Assembly: GCA_947496705.1 (NCBI GenBank)
Contig: CANMDW010000001.1
Span: 1,008,394 to 1,072,393, forward strand
Origin: an uncultured Aquimarina sp.
GTDB lineage: Bacteria; Bacteroidota; Bacteroidia; Flavobacteriales; Flavobacteriaceae
Direction of reading: 5' to 3'
DNA: 64,000 bases
The notes below the pieces were generated by a model that worked only from the letters and a program-made list of their open reading frames with translations, was not told the origin of the DNA and ran no database searches. The translations under genes were made by a program, and so were the position numbers. Shown here one piece after another: positions 28,213-38,003 of the stretch (positions are counted from its first letter, which is position 1; every line of letters starts with the position of its first letter).

Positions 28213-29070
28213 ATGAAATTTAATACTATGCAAACAATACGTTATCGTTCTCGTGGAGAAGACGTTCATTATTTAGAGGAAATTTTAACTAAATTGGGGT
28301 ATACGGTGTATGTGTCTAATTATTTTGGAAGAGATACCGATAAGGCAGTAAAGGATTTTCAACTGAAAAATAACCTTGTAGTAGACGGCATTGTAGGCCT
28401 TAAAACCTGGTCCAAACTCATAGAAGCCAATAAAGACCTAACCGCATTTAATGATAAACTTTTGTCAGAACAGGATGTCAAGGATTTTGCCAGCCAGTTT
28501 GGTTTAGAATTGGCGATGGTAAAAGCCGTTAATGAAATAGAAAGTAATGGTAAGGGCTTTTTGGTAGATGGCAGGCCAAGAATTTTGTTTGAAGGCCATG
28601 TGTTTTGGAGAGAGCTGGATAAACGGGGAGTAAATCCTTCTTCACATGTTGCCGATGGTAACAAAGACGTGCTGTATAAAAAATGGACCAAAATATACTA
28701 CAAAGGAGGGACTGCAGAGTATACCCGTCTCGAAAAGGCCGCAGGAATATCAAACTTACCGGCATTTCATGATGCAGCTTATAGTTCGGCTTCATGGGGA
28801 TCGTTTCAGATTATGGGGTTTCATTATAAGAACCTTGGATATAATTCTGTAGATGATTTTGTTTCGGCAATGCATCGTCATGAACGAGAACACCTCAAAG
28901 CGTTTGGTAAATTTATCTCAGCCACTTCTTTTAAAGGAAAGAAACTAATAGACTGGATCAAAGAAAAGAACTGGGCCAAGTTTGCCGAAGGCTATAACGG
29001 GCCTGGCTACAAAAAGAATAAATACGATACCAAGTTAAAAAAAGCATATATAAAATATAGTGCTGGCTAA
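28213..29070 (+). CDS. Peptidoglycan-binding N-acetylmuramidase (endolysin-like)
   Basis: The 285-residue protein has an N-terminal PG_binding_1 domain (about 8-75, SRGEDVHYLEEILTKLGY and FQLKNNLVVDGIVG) followed by an N-acetylmuramidase domain of the DUF3380 type (about 90-285: VKAVNEIESNGKGFL with probable catalytic Glu, RILFEGHVFWREL, AAYSSASWGSFQIMGFHY, FAEGYNGPGYKKNKYD). It would hydrolyse the glycan strands of peptidoglycan. No export signal is visible, as in phage endolysins, and no other phage gene is nearby. A second in-frame ATG at 28228 is possible. A role in releasing the Tc toxin can only be guessed. Confidence 0.88.
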   Translation: MKFNTMQTIRYRSRGEDVHYLEEILTKLGYTVYVSNYFGRDTDKAVKDFQLKNNLVVDGIVGLKTWSKLIEANKDLTAFNDKLLSEQDVKDFASQFGLELAMVKAVNEIESNGKGFLVDGRPRILFEGHVFWRELDKRGVNPSSHVADGNKDVLYKKWTKIYYKGGTAEYTRLEKAAGISNLPAFHDAAYSSASWGSFQIMGFHYKNLGYNSVDDFVSAMHRHEREHLKAFGKFISATSFKGKKLIDWIKEKNWAKFAEGYNGPGYKKNKYDTKLKKAYIKYSAG

Positions 29071-29192
29071 TATATTGAAGTGATTTAAACTTTTTTCAAT
29101 TGCCTGAAAAATGCATCTTTTTTATAGTACTCAAGATGGGTTTTTAATGATAGTAGTGATGGTTCTGGTATTTTTTTCCAACGATTTCTACC

Positions 29193-30860
29193 TTAAAACA
29201 AACCCGAAATATTCCCTTCGTTATCAATAGTGATATTTTCTGAAGCGGGATGAGCTGGCAATCCCGGCATTCGCATAATGTCACCGGTGATGGGGATCAG
29301 GAAACCGGCTCCGGCTGCGATCTCAATTTCTCGTACTGTAATGATAAAATCCTTAGGCCTTCCCAACAATACGGGATTATCTGATAAGGACTTTTGTGTT
29401 TTTGCAATGCAGACTGGCAGGTGTTCTAATCCTAAAGCTGCAATCGTTTTCAGGTCTTTTTTGGCTTTAGCAGTATAATCTACATGTTTGGCACCGTATA
29501 TCTGGGTAGCAATGGTTTCAATTTTTGACTGTACAGTACTATTCCAGTCATATAAAGGCGTAAATGGAGTATCACTTTTTTCGGTTATTGCTACTACTTG
29601 GCTTGCCAGGTCTAAGGCACCAGCACCGCCTTTGGCCCATACTTCTGCTACTGCCATTTTCACTCCCAGTGTATCGGCAACTTCACCGATAAGAGCAATC
29701 TCCTCATCACTATCGGTTGTAAAACGGTTTAATGCAATTACAGGAGTGATATTGAATCGTCCTATGTTTTCCAGATGTTTTTCGAGATTTGGGATTCCTT
29801 TTCTCAGCGCTTCGGTATCTGGTGTCGTTAAATTATCCAAACTAGCTCCTCCGTGATATTTCAGTGCTCGTATAGTGGTGGTAAGTACGACAGCTTTAGG
29901 TGATAACCCGGCACTTTGACATTTGATATCAAAGAATTTTTCAGCACCAAGGTCAAATCCAAAACCGGCTTCGGTGACCGCATATTCTGAAAACGTCATC
30001 CCCATTCGTGTGGCAATTACAGAATTAGTACCCTGCGCGATATTGGCAAATGGGCCCCCGTGAATAATGGCAGGATTGCCTTCAATAGTCTGTACAAGGT
30101 TTGGTTTGATCGCATCTTTGAGCAAAGCAGCCATAGCTCCTTCGGCTTTTAGATCCCGGGCATAAACAGGTTTCTTATCAAAGGTGTAACCAATAAATAT
30201 ATTGCCTAATCGTCGTTTGAGGTCATTCAGATCTATGGTTAGGCATAAAATGGCCATAATCTCTGAGGCAGCAGTAATATCAAAACCGGTTTCTCGAGGA
30301 ATACCCGAAGTAGTACCTCCAAGCCCCACAATAGTTCTTCGCAACGCACGGTCATTAAGATCGATCACCCGTTTCCACATGACTGTTCTGGGATCCAGTC
30401 CCAGGCTATTGGTCTTGCTCTGGATATTATTATCGATAATAGCGGCCAGTAGATTATGTGCTTTTTCTATCGCGGCAAAATCCCCTGTAAAATGAAGATT
30501 GATATCTTCCATAGGCAATACCTGCGAGTAGCCACCGCCGGTAGCACCCCCTTTAATCCCAAAAACCGGACCCAAAGAAGGTTCCCGTAATACCACAGTA
30601 GTTTTTTTACCTAGCTGATTCAATCCTTCCGAAAGGCCAATCGAAATTGTTGTTTTTCCTTCACCAGCCGGGGTGGGTGAGATAGCAGAAACCAATATAA
30701 GATGGCTCTTTGACGCTTTGGTAAGATCAATTTTAGAAAGTGGTAATTTGGCTTTGTGCTTACCATACATCTCGATATCATCGGGATCTATTCCAAATTT
30801 TTGTGCGATGTTATTAATATGCTGAAGTTTTACTTTTTTGGCAATGTCTAAATCAGTCAT
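29193..30860 (-). CDS. fhs: Formate-tetrahydrofolate ligase
   Basis: This 555-residue cytoplasmic enzyme makes 10-formyl-tetrahydrofolate from formate, THF and ATP. The P-loop is TPAGEGKTT (about 62-70); other family signatures are REPSLGPVFGIKGGATGGGYSQV (partial), HFTGDFAAI, GGPFANIAQGTN and TEAGFGFDLGAEKF. The length matches the family. It is a monocistronic minus-strand gene with a 14 bp inverted repeat in its upstream region. Confidence 0.97.
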   Translation of the reverse strand: MTDLDIAKKVKLQHINNIAQKFGIDPDDIEMYGKHKAKLPLSKIDLTKASKSHLILVSAISPTPAGEGKTTISIGLSEGLNQLGKKTTVVLREPSLGPVFGIKGGATGGGYSQVLPMEDINLHFTGDFAAIEKAHNLLAAIIDNNIQSKTNSLGLDPRTVMWKRVIDLNDRALRRTIVGLGGTTSGIPRETGFDITAASEIMAILCLTIDLNDLKRRLGNIFIGYTFDKKPVYARDLKAEGAMAALLKDAIKPNLVQTIEGNPAIIHGGPFANIAQGTNSVIATRMGMTFSEYAVTEAGFGFDLGAEKFFDIKCQSAGLSPKAVVLTTTIRALKYHGGASLDNLTTPDTEALRKGIPNLEKHLENIGRFNITPVIALNRFTTDSDEEIALIGEVADTLGVKMAVAEVWAKGGAGALDLASQVVAITEKSDTPFTPLYDWNSTVQSKIETIATQIYGAKHVDYTAKAKKDLKTIAALGLEHLPVCIAKTQKSLSDNPVLLGRPKDFIITVREIEIAAGAGFLIPITGDIMRMPGLPAHPASENITIDNEGNISGLF

Positions 30861-30911
30861 AGATGCTACTTAAATTATGTGAAAAAGTTGTACTGGTTTG
30901 GTAGGTTAAAG

Positions 30912-30987
30912 TAAACTTTTTTAGTTGAATAAACAATGAGTTCAATGACTAAAATGTTGAGTTTGCAACCCAGACTAAAAAAGTTTA
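30912..30987. repeat. 14 bp perfect inverted repeat upstream of fhs
   Basis: TAAACTTTTTTAGT (30912-30925) and ACTAAAAAAGTTTA (30974-30987) are perfect inverted repeats separated by 48 bp, 52 bp upstream of the fhs start codon. They could form an mRNA leader stem, a two-site operator, or the ends of a tiny element. Confidence 0.55.
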
Positions 30988-31066
30988 GACGAGTTCTTAA
31001 TGAAGAGTTTTTTTAAAAAATTATTTGTGATATATAAAAAACCTCGTCTTTTATATTTTTACCGTC

Positions 31067-31546
31067 ATGATTGACAACTTTGAAAACGAATTCTTTGGGA
31101 TTGGTATCCAAAATGGGAAAACACCCAAAAACCTGGGTGTACTATGGCGTTCTGCTCAAAACATGGGAGCCAGTTTTATTTATACTAACTAATAGGTAAC
31201 CGATATGCGAAACAGGCTAGTGATACACACAATGCAGTAAAAGCAATGCCATATTTTCATTATGATACGTTTGAAGATTTTTATCATCATCTGCCCAAAG
31301 GAGCCATGCTGGTAGGAGTTGAGCTTACCGATGCTACCGAACACCTCTGGAAACTTTTAAGCACCCCGGGCGTTGTGTATACCTATCATTGGTGCCGAAG
31401 ATCATGGGCTATCTAATAAAGCCATCGAAAAATCCCACTTTCTCGTTAAATTCAAATCTAAATTAAGCATCAACGTATCGGTAGCTGGTAGTATCGTGAT
31501 GTATGATCGGGGAATCGGTAAACCAAGGTTTATTAAAGCCCCTTAA
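31067..31546 (+). pseudogene. TrmH/SpoU-family RNA methyltransferase, broken
   Basis: The frame begins at ATG 31067 with MIDNFENEFFGIGIQNGK and continues through VLWRSAQNMGASFIYTN to a stop at 31190. The homologous sequence resumes in another frame (IGNRYAKQASDTHNAVKAMP, then GAMLVGVELTDATEHLWKLL) and shifts again near 31375, where GAEDHGLSNKAIEKSHFLV and SINVSVAGSIVMYDR give SpoU motifs 2 and 3. At least two frameshifts with in-frame stops are needed, so it is a pseudogene of a 2'-O-ribose methyltransferase. It is clearly recognisable, so the loss seems recent. Confidence 0.88.
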
Positions 31547-31721
31547 CCCAAAAGGGAGCATTCATTAAGTTAAAGAATTCATTGTAACTTGTATTATTGT
31601 CATTGTTGCATACTGCAAGTCCATTGTTACACGCCTCGATTTCATTGAGAAAAACCATTGATATACTGAAACATACCTGGTCACCCCCAACATACAATTT
31701 TTATCATTAGTTTTGGTATCT

Positions 31722-33062
31722 ATGATCAACACATTAGAAAAGCTTATTGCAGATTTTAGTTCCTGGATATGGGATTGGCCATTGCTAGTATTACTTATCG
31801 GTGGAGGTATATTCTTTTTAATCTACTCACGGTTTACCCCTTTTTTATATTTTAAACATGCCATCAATGTCCTAAGGGGAAAGTATGACAATGAGAATGA
31901 TCCCGGTCAGTTGAGTCATTTTCAGGCGTTGTCTTCTGCTATTGCCGCTACTGTGGGTATGGGAAATATTAGCGGTGTTGCAGTAGCTATTGTAACTGGT
32001 GGGCCCGGGGCGGTTTTCTGGATGTGGATCAGTGCGGTGATCGGTATGGCAACCAAATTTTATACCTGTTCGCTATCAGTAATGTATCGATCTGAAGAAA
32101 AAGATGGAAGTCAACTCGGGGGGCCGATGTATGTTATTACCAAAGGACTTGGTCATCATTGGAAACCATTGGCGATCTTTTTCGCTTTGGCAGGTTTGGT
32201 AGGAACACTTCCTGCTTTTACAGCCAATCAACTTACCCAAACTCTGATAGATGTTATGGATTGGCAGGAAGGAGATAAGTTGTATATAGGCATTGTACTT
32301 GCAGTTTTAGCGTCTTTGGTCGTATTGGGAGGAATCAAAAGGATTGGTTTGGTGGCAAGTAGACTAGTACCATTTATGGTGGTTTTATATTTTATAACCG
32401 TTATTACGATCCTGATACTGCAAATAGAAGAAGTGCCAGGGATGTTTATATTAATTTTTTCTGATGCTTTTTCGGGCAAGGCAGTGGCTGGTGGAGCTTT
32501 GGGATATTTGATCAAAACAGGTATAAAAAGAGGTGCTTTCTCTAATGAAGCCGGAGTAGGAACCGCGCCAATGATGCACGGAACGGCCAAAACCAAAGAA
32601 CCTATACGAGAAGGACTAGTAGCGATGATCGGCCCTGCAATAGATACACTACTGGTATGTACGTTAACAGCTTTGGCGATATTGTCTACAGGAGTCTGGA
32701 GAGATACAGATAGTAATGGTATCTCGCTTACACTACAAGCATTTAATTCGGTCTTACCTTATGGATTGGGGGATATTGTGGTAATTATTATGGTACTGGT
32801 ATTTGCACTTTCTACGTTGTTCTCCTATTCCTATTATGGCACCACTTGCTTAGGTTTTTTAACCAGGCCCAAATACGGGAAGTACTATAATTATATCTAT
32901 ATTGCTTCTATTGTGTTGGCTTCTATTGTGAAAATTGATGTTGCGATTAATCTGATTGATAGCGCTTTTGCTCTAATGGCAATACCCACGGTACTATCGG
33001 GATTAATATTGGCTCCAAAGGTGAATGCTATGGCAAAGGAGTATTTTAGTAAACTGAAATGA
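31722..33062 (+). CDS. Alanine/glycine:cation symporter (AGCS family)
   Basis: The ATG at 31722 gives 446 residues; an in-frame TTG lies three codons upstream. The protein is an inner-membrane carrier with about ten hydrophobic segments. Family signatures are SSAIAATVGMGNISGVAVAIVTGG in part (about 70-95), GPGAVFWMW, and GAFSNEAGVGTAPMMHGTAK (about 275-295). It would import alanine or glycine with Na+ or H+. It stands alone between the methyltransferase pseudogene and an OmpA-protein gene. Confidence 0.93.
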   Translation: MINTLEKLIADFSSWIWDWPLLVLLIGGGIFFLIYSRFTPFLYFKHAINVLRGKYDNENDPGQLSHFQALSSAIAATVGMGNISGVAVAIVTGGPGAVFWMWISAVIGMATKFYTCSLSVMYRSEEKDGSQLGGPMYVITKGLGHHWKPLAIFFALAGLVGTLPAFTANQLTQTLIDVMDWQEGDKLYIGIVLAVLASLVVLGGIKRIGLVASRLVPFMVVLYFITVITILILQIEEVPGMFILIFSDAFSGKAVAGGALGYLIKTGIKRGAFSNEAGVGTAPMMHGTAKTKEPIREGLVAMIGPAIDTLLVCTLTALAILSTGVWRDTDSNGISLTLQAFNSVLPYGLGDIVVIIMVLVFALSTLFSYSYYGTTCLGFLTRPKYGKYYNYIYIASIVLASIVKIDVAINLIDSAFALMAIPTVLSGLILAPKVNAMAKEYFSKLK

Positions 33063-33266
33063 TTTGACAGGTAGCTTCAAAAGTCTTGTTTTTGACTAAG
33101 TGCTCTCAAAATAATAACTGTATTTTTATCCACTAAATAATTATCGGTTAAAAACAAAAAGGCAAGACGAATTCAATGAACTATAAACTTTCAAAGCTGT
33201 TACATTTCTAGGCGCGTAAATAAAAGTGGCATGCTATTATTGTTTGGAGAACTGCTACCAAAAAGC

Positions 33267-35273
33267 TTACTTCATCACAATAAACTCGCTTCTTCTGTTT
33301 TCCCGATGTTCTTCCTCTGTACAAGGAACATCGTCTGTACATTTATTAATTAGTTTTCTTTCACCATAAGCCTTGCCTCGTATTCGTCTCCAATTAATTT
33401 CACCTTTCTCTACAATATATTGAACCGTTGCCCGCATTCTGCTTACACTTAGTTTTTTGTTATACCAATAGCTGGATCGACTATCTGTATGTGAGCGAAC
33501 CTCGATTTTTAACTTCGGGTATTTTTTCATTGCAGAAATAATTTTTTGCAATTCCACTTCAGCTTCAGAACTAATTTCAGAGTCGTCAAGACCAAAATAA
33601 ATAGGTTCGAGCTGTAAAGTTTTTGATAGATCATCTCCAATACTTACTTCGATAGAGGTGTATAATAACTCATCGGTACTTAATGGGATAGAAACACTAT
33701 GAGAGAATTCAAAAACATCATTGGTATTAAATACGATGTCCCTAGGTGTAAATGTGTCCAGGGATGCTTTTATAATGTATTCTGTATTGCATGGGGCTTC
33801 AAATCTGTAGCTTCCCAGACTGTTGGATTTTACTTTTGCAATAGTGTTTCCATTAGCATCTAATAACAGGACATCTGCGTCGGGTAAGCTTTCATTGGTT
33901 ATCTCACTGCTAACGATTCCTTCGATATATTGCTTACAGGAAGTAATCAATTCTTCAGTCTGCTTAAAACTGTAGATATCATCATTTCCTTTACCTCCTT
34001 TTCTGTTACTGGCAAAAAATCCTATTTTGGTTTCTTCATTGAGCACAAAAGTAAAGTCATCTTTGGGACTATTTATAGGTTTACCCACATTATAAGCTGT
34101 AGAAAAACCTGATTCCTCTGGCACAGCAACAAAAATGTCCAACCCCCCAAGGCCTACATGGCCATCGCTGGAGAAATACAAACTTCCGCTATCAGTAATA
34201 TACGGAAAGGTTTCTCTGCCTTCAGTATTGATTTGATCTCCTAAATTTCTGGGCCTGCCAAATTTTCCATTAGCAAGAACATCAACTACAAACAAATCTG
34301 ATTGTCCTATGGTACCAGGCATATCACTGGCAAAATAAAGTTGTTTTTCATCGGCACTAAGAGATGGATGAGATACCGAATATTCGTCACTGCAAAAGGG
34401 TAATTCTTCTATAGCCGATAATTTTTCATCTTCAAAAGTAGCTCTGTACAATTTTAACCCTACGATCCCTTCAGAATTTGTTCTCAGCTTATTATCGGTA
34501 TAATTGTTTCTGGTAAAGTATACGGTATTTCCATCCTTGCTAAAACTGGTTGAAGATTCATGAAACTTAGTATTTATTTGTCCTTTTAGTTTTATAGGAT
34601 CTTCTAAGGTAATCTGATCTTCTTTGATATCGGAAGAAAATAAATCTAAAAATGGCGTTTTGTCCCACTCATGCAGTTTTGCGTCGTTTGTATTTTTACT
34701 TCTTGAAGAGGCAAAAACAATTTGACCATTATGATTAAAGCTAGGAGCGTATTCTGAAAATTCTGAGTTTATATTTAGTGAAAAAACATCATGTTTTCCC
34801 GATTGTAATTCTATAAAGTCCAGATAATCTCTTTTGTTGATATATGATTTTGCGCGTTTATCATTTCTTGTCATAGCATTGAACTCTTCCATGATATTGT
34901 CTGATTTGGTATATTGCTCGGCACTTTTCAAACTTTGGGCATATCTGAATAGATATTCAGGATTCAGGTCATTAGGATATTTGCGTATCAACTTTTCATA
35001 CCACTCAATTGAATTTTCCAGTTCTCCTGTAAAATAAAATGAATCTGCCAGCTTGCGATACAGATCTGGCGAAGAATATCCCTGCTGTGCTACATCCAGG
35101 TAAATTGCCCTGGCGTCGATATAAGCAAGAGCTTTAAAACTTTGATCTGCCTTGGCCAAACGTCTGTTTTGGTCTTGTGCAAACAGCCCTGAATAGAGCA
35201 ATAAGAAGATGCTTATTTTTACGAAATTGTACTTCCCGATAGTAGGTAATGAAATAAAGATAGAATTTTTCAA
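33267..35273 (-). CDS. OmpA-family protein with TPR, PD40 propeller and CRD (PorE-like architecture)
   Basis: This 668-residue envelope protein has an N-terminal signal segment (FVKISIFLLLYSGLFAQ). In order: TPR helices (about 45-130, LYRKLADSFYFTGELENSIEWYEKL), WD40-like PD40 repeats (about 160-430, GQIVFASSRSKN, LYFASDMPGTIGQSDLF, LYFSSDGHVGLGGLDIF, GFFASNRKGGKGNDDIY), a carboxypeptidase-regulatory fold (about 445-520) and a C-terminal OmpA peptidoglycan-binding domain (about 555-668, KIEVRSHTDSRSSYWYNKKLSVSRM). The same order occurs in PorE of the type IX secretion/gliding machinery, but flavobacteria have several paralogues, so the role is unproven. It has no sprF/porP neighbour here and is divergent from era. 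Confidence 0.88.
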   Translation of the reverse strand: MKNSIFISLPTIGKYNFVKISIFLLLYSGLFAQDQNRRLAKADQSFKALAYIDARAIYLDVAQQGYSSPDLYRKLADSFYFTGELENSIEWYEKLIRKYPNDLNPEYLFRYAQSLKSAEQYTKSDNIMEEFNAMTRNDKRAKSYINKRDYLDFIELQSGKHDVFSLNINSEFSEYAPSFNHNGQIVFASSRSKNTNDAKLHEWDKTPFLDLFSSDIKEDQITLEDPIKLKGQINTKFHESSTSFSKDGNTVYFTRNNYTDNKLRTNSEGIVGLKLYRATFEDEKLSAIEELPFCSDEYSVSHPSLSADEKQLYFASDMPGTIGQSDLFVVDVLANGKFGRPRNLGDQINTEGRETFPYITDSGSLYFSSDGHVGLGGLDIFVAVPEESGFSTAYNVGKPINSPKDDFTFVLNEETKIGFFASNRKGGKGNDDIYSFKQTEELITSCKQYIEGIVSSEITNESLPDADVLLLDANGNTIAKVKSNSLGSYRFEAPCNTEYIIKASLDTFTPRDIVFNTNDVFEFSHSVSIPLSTDELLYTSIEVSIGDDLSKTLQLEPIYFGLDDSEISSEAEVELQKIISAMKKYPKLKIEVRSHTDSRSSYWYNKKLSVSRMRATVQYIVEKGEINWRRIRGKAYGERKLINKCTDDVPCTEEEHRENRRSEFIVMK

Positions 35274-35432
35274 AAGACACCCTAATTTTTAGATTGAAAC
35301 AAGACTTTTAGGGGTTTTTTTGAAAAAAAATTGAATTTAAAGTTATAAAAAAAATTAACTAAACGTTGATTTTTAGCCAATTTTTAATGTGAACAACTTA
35401 AATTTTGAAGCGATTCTTGTCGAATATTCATC

Positions 35433-35440
35433 TACCTTTG
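35433..35440 (+). promoter_or_regulatory. -7 promoter box for era
   Basis: TACCTTTG matches the Bacteroidota TAnnTTTG box and lies 17 bp before the era start codon. A TTG at a standard distance upstream was not found. Confidence 0.5.
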
Positions 35441-35456
35441 CATAAAAAATGATTAT

Positions 35457-36338
35457 ATGACTCACAAAGCAGGTTTTGTAAATATTATCGGAAATCCCAA
35501 CGTGGGGAAGTCTACTCTCATGAATGCTTTTATTGGCGAAAAGTTATCTATTATTACTTCTAAAGCACAAACGACAAGGCATAGGATTCTTGGAATTGTT
35601 AATGGAGATGATTTTCAGGTTATTTTATCCGATACTCCCGGGATCATCAAACCGGCTTATGAGCTACAGCAATCGATGATGGATTTTGTAAAATCTGCTT
35701 TTGAAGATGCCGACATCCTTATTTATATGGTAGAGATTGGAGAAAAAGAGCTGAAAGATGAAGCTTTTTTTGCTAAAATTACTAACGCTAAAATTCCGGT
35801 GCTACTGCTACTCAATAAAATAGACCAATCCAACCAGGAGCAATTAGAAGAACAAGTACAGCTTTGGGCAGAAAAAGTACCTAATGCCGAGATGTATCCT
35901 ATCTCGGCCCTCGAAAATTTTAATGTCAAAGAAGTTTTTGACAGAATCGTCGAATTATTGCCCGAGTCACCACCTTTTTACCCAAAAGATCAGCTTACAG
36001 ATAAACCGGAACGTTTTTTTGTAAATGAAGCCATTCGGGAAAAGATATTACTCCACTACAAGAAAGAAATTCCATATTCGGTAGAAGTAGAAACTGAAGA
36101 ATTTTTTGAGGATGATGATATTATTAGGATTCGTTCGGTTATTATGGTAGAACGCGATTCTCAAAAAGGAATTATTATTGGACATAAAGGGTCGGCTTTA
36201 AAAAGAGTAGGAACCGAAGCCCGCGAAAATTTGGAAAAATTCTTCGGTAAAAAAATCCATATAGAATTATATGTGAAGGTGAATAAGAATTGGCGTAGTA
36301 ATGAGCGTCAATTAAAGCGTTTTGGATATAATAAATAG
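35457..36338 (+). CDS. era: Ribosome-assembly GTPase Era
   Basis: The 293-residue GTPase binds 16S rRNA and helps 30S maturation. G1 is GNPNVGKST (about 12-20), G3 is DTPGI (about 62), G4 is NKID (about 122) and G5 SAL. The C-terminal KH domain carries GIIIGHKGSALKRVGTEARENLE (partial; about 235-260), the typical Era motif. The start has the usual flavobacterial lack of a strong ribosome binding site. Confidence 0.97.
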   Translation: MTHKAGFVNIIGNPNVGKSTLMNAFIGEKLSIITSKAQTTRHRILGIVNGDDFQVILSDTPGIIKPAYELQQSMMDFVKSAFEDADILIYMVEIGEKELKDEAFFAKITNAKIPVLLLLNKIDQSNQEQLEEQVQLWAEKVPNAEMYPISALENFNVKEVFDRIVELLPESPPFYPKDQLTDKPERFFVNEAIREKILLHYKKEIPYSVEVETEEFFEDDDIIRIRSVIMVERDSQKGIIIGHKGSALKRVGTEARENLEKFFGKKIHIELYVKVNKNWRSNERQLKRFGYNK

Positions 36339-36496
36339 AAAAGTTTAAATCACTTTATCAAAAGAAAAACAATAGATTTAAATAACTTCCATAAAAACTT
36401 TGTTGTTTTACAGTAACCAACTAGACCAGAATACTTAGTATATTTGATATAAGTAATTATTTCACTGACTGACTATCAATTATGAAAAGTTCCATC

Positions 36497-36530
36497 GGCC
36501 TGAAACACTGGCCTTTGGGCTTTTTATTTT
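36497..36530 (+). terminator. Possible weak terminator between era and der
   Basis: GGCC (36497-36500) can pair with GGCC (36510-36513), or GCC (36511-36513) with GGC (36518-36520), followed by TTTTTATTTTT. The stem is short, so this is a tentative call for the end of the era transcript. Confidence 0.35.
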
Positions 36531-36603
36531 TCTGCACATTTTATGACAATGCCTACCATAGCAAAACATTGGTACATTTATAGCATTGCTGAAATAAAAA
36601 GTC

Positions 36604-36611
36604 TAATTTTG
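36604..36611 (+). promoter_or_regulatory. -7 promoter box for der
   Basis: TAATTTTG matches TAnnTTTG and lies 24 bp before the der ATG. No well-spaced -33 TTG is evident. Confidence 0.45.
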
Positions 36612-36634
36612 CACAAAATTTAGAAAAAATCTCC

Positions 36635-37942
36635 ATGAGTGGTATAGTGGCAATTGTAGGACGGCCTAATGTAGGAAAGTCAACTTTCTTTAATCGATTG
36701 ATTCAAAGAAGAGAGGCTATTGTAGATGCAGTAAGTGGTGTTACCCGTGATCGTCATTACGGAAAAAGCGATTGGAACGGGGTAGAGTTCTCCCTAATTG
36801 ATACCGGTGGCTATGTAGTGGGAAGTGATGATATTTTTGAAGCCGAGATCGATAAACAGGTAGAACTGGCTATAGACGAAGCAGATGCCATTGTCTTTAT
36901 GGTCGATGTAGAATCTGGTATCACCGGAATGGATCAGGATGTGGCTAATTTACTTCGTAAAGTGGATAAACCTGTTTTTTTAACAGTAAATAAGGTAGAT
37001 AATGCCCAGAGAGCTGCAGATGCAGTCGAATTTTATAACTTAGGCCTTGGTGAATATTATACCATTGCCAGTATTAATGGTAGTGGTACGGGCGAGCTTT
37101 TGGATGCATTGGTAAAAACTTTACCAGAAAAAGGGGAAGAAGAGGTAGATGGATTGCCTCGATTTACCGTAGTAGGAAGGCCCAATGCCGGTAAATCTTC
37201 CTTTATAAATGCTTTGATTGGCGAAGAACGATATATCGTAACCGATATTGCAGGAACTACCCGTGATGCAATTGATACCAAATATAATCGTTTTGGATTT
37301 GAATTTAACCTGGTAGACACTGCCGGAATTCGTAGAAAAACCAAAGTAAAAGAAGACCTTGAATTTTATTCGGTGATGCGATCGGTTCGTGCCATAGAGC
37401 ATAGCGACGTTTGCCTTATCGTTTTTGATGCTACCAGGGGATTTGATGGGCAAGTACAAAACATCTTTTGGCTGGCAGAGCGCAATCGCAAAGGGATAGT
37501 GATTCTGGTAAATAAGTGGGATCTTATCGAAAATAAGGAAAGTAATACCTTAAAAGATTTTGAAAAATATATTCGTAGAGAGATAGAACCCTTTACCGAT
37601 GTTCCTATTGTATTTATCTCTGTATTAACAAAACAGCGAATTTTTAAAGCAATCGAAACGGCCGTAGAAGTGTATAAAAATAGATCCAAAAAGATCAAAA
37701 CCAGTGAGCTCAATGATATTTTATTACCTATTATTGAGAATAATCCTCCTCCTGCCTATAAAGGGAAGTATGTAAAAATAAAATATATTACACAATTACC
37801 TACACCACAGCCACAATTTGCTTTTTTCTGTAACCTGCCACAATATATCAGGGATCCTTACAAACGTTTCATTGAAAACCAACTGCGTAAAGAATTCGAT
37901 TTTCATGGAGTACCTATTTCAGTATACTTCAGAAAAAAATAG
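36635..37942 (+). CDS. der: Ribosome-assembly GTPase Der (EngA)
   Basis: This 435-residue protein has the two tandem GTPase domains that define Der, which acts in 50S subunit maturation. Domain 1 has GRPNVGKST (about 8-16), DTGG and NKVD; domain 2 has GRPNAGKSS (about 182-190), DTAGI and NKWD. A KH-like C-terminal domain follows ([20 protein letters not shown]). The length is normal. It lies 296 bp after era with its own -7 box. Confidence 0.97.
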   Translation: MSGIVAIVGRPNVGKSTFFNRLIQRREAIVDAVSGVTRDRHYGKSDWNGVEFSLIDTGGYVVGSDDIFEAEIDKQVELAIDEADAIVFMVDVESGITGMDQDVANLLRKVDKPVFLTVNKVDNAQRAADAVEFYNLGLGEYYTIASINGSGTGELLDALVKTLPEKGEEEVDGLPRFTVVGRPNAGKSSFINALIGEERYIVTDIAGTTRDAIDTKYNRFGFEFNLVDTAGIRRKTKVKEDLEFYSVMRSVRAIEHSDVCLIVFDATRGFDGQVQNIFWLAERNRKGIVILVNKWDLIENKESNTLKDFEKYIRREIEPFTDVPIVFISVLTKQRIFKAIETAVEVYKNRSKKIKTSELNDILLPIIENNPPPAYKGKYVKIKYITQLPTPQPQFAFFCNLPQYIRDPYKRFIENQLRKEFDFHGVPISVYFRKK

Positions 37943-38003
37943 TGATATAACAGAAAAAATATTGATAAAGATTACGTAATTGGTGATAGATTTACAGTAT
38001 TTA

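Noticed and set aside
28213..29070. Muramidase as evidence of a prophage
   Set aside because: No integrase, capsid, tail or terminase genes flank it; neighbours are a two-component system and fhs.
33063..33266. Possible small RNA or gene between the symporter and the OmpA protein
   Set aside because: Only AT-rich sequence with no hairpin, promoter box or conserved ORF could be seen.
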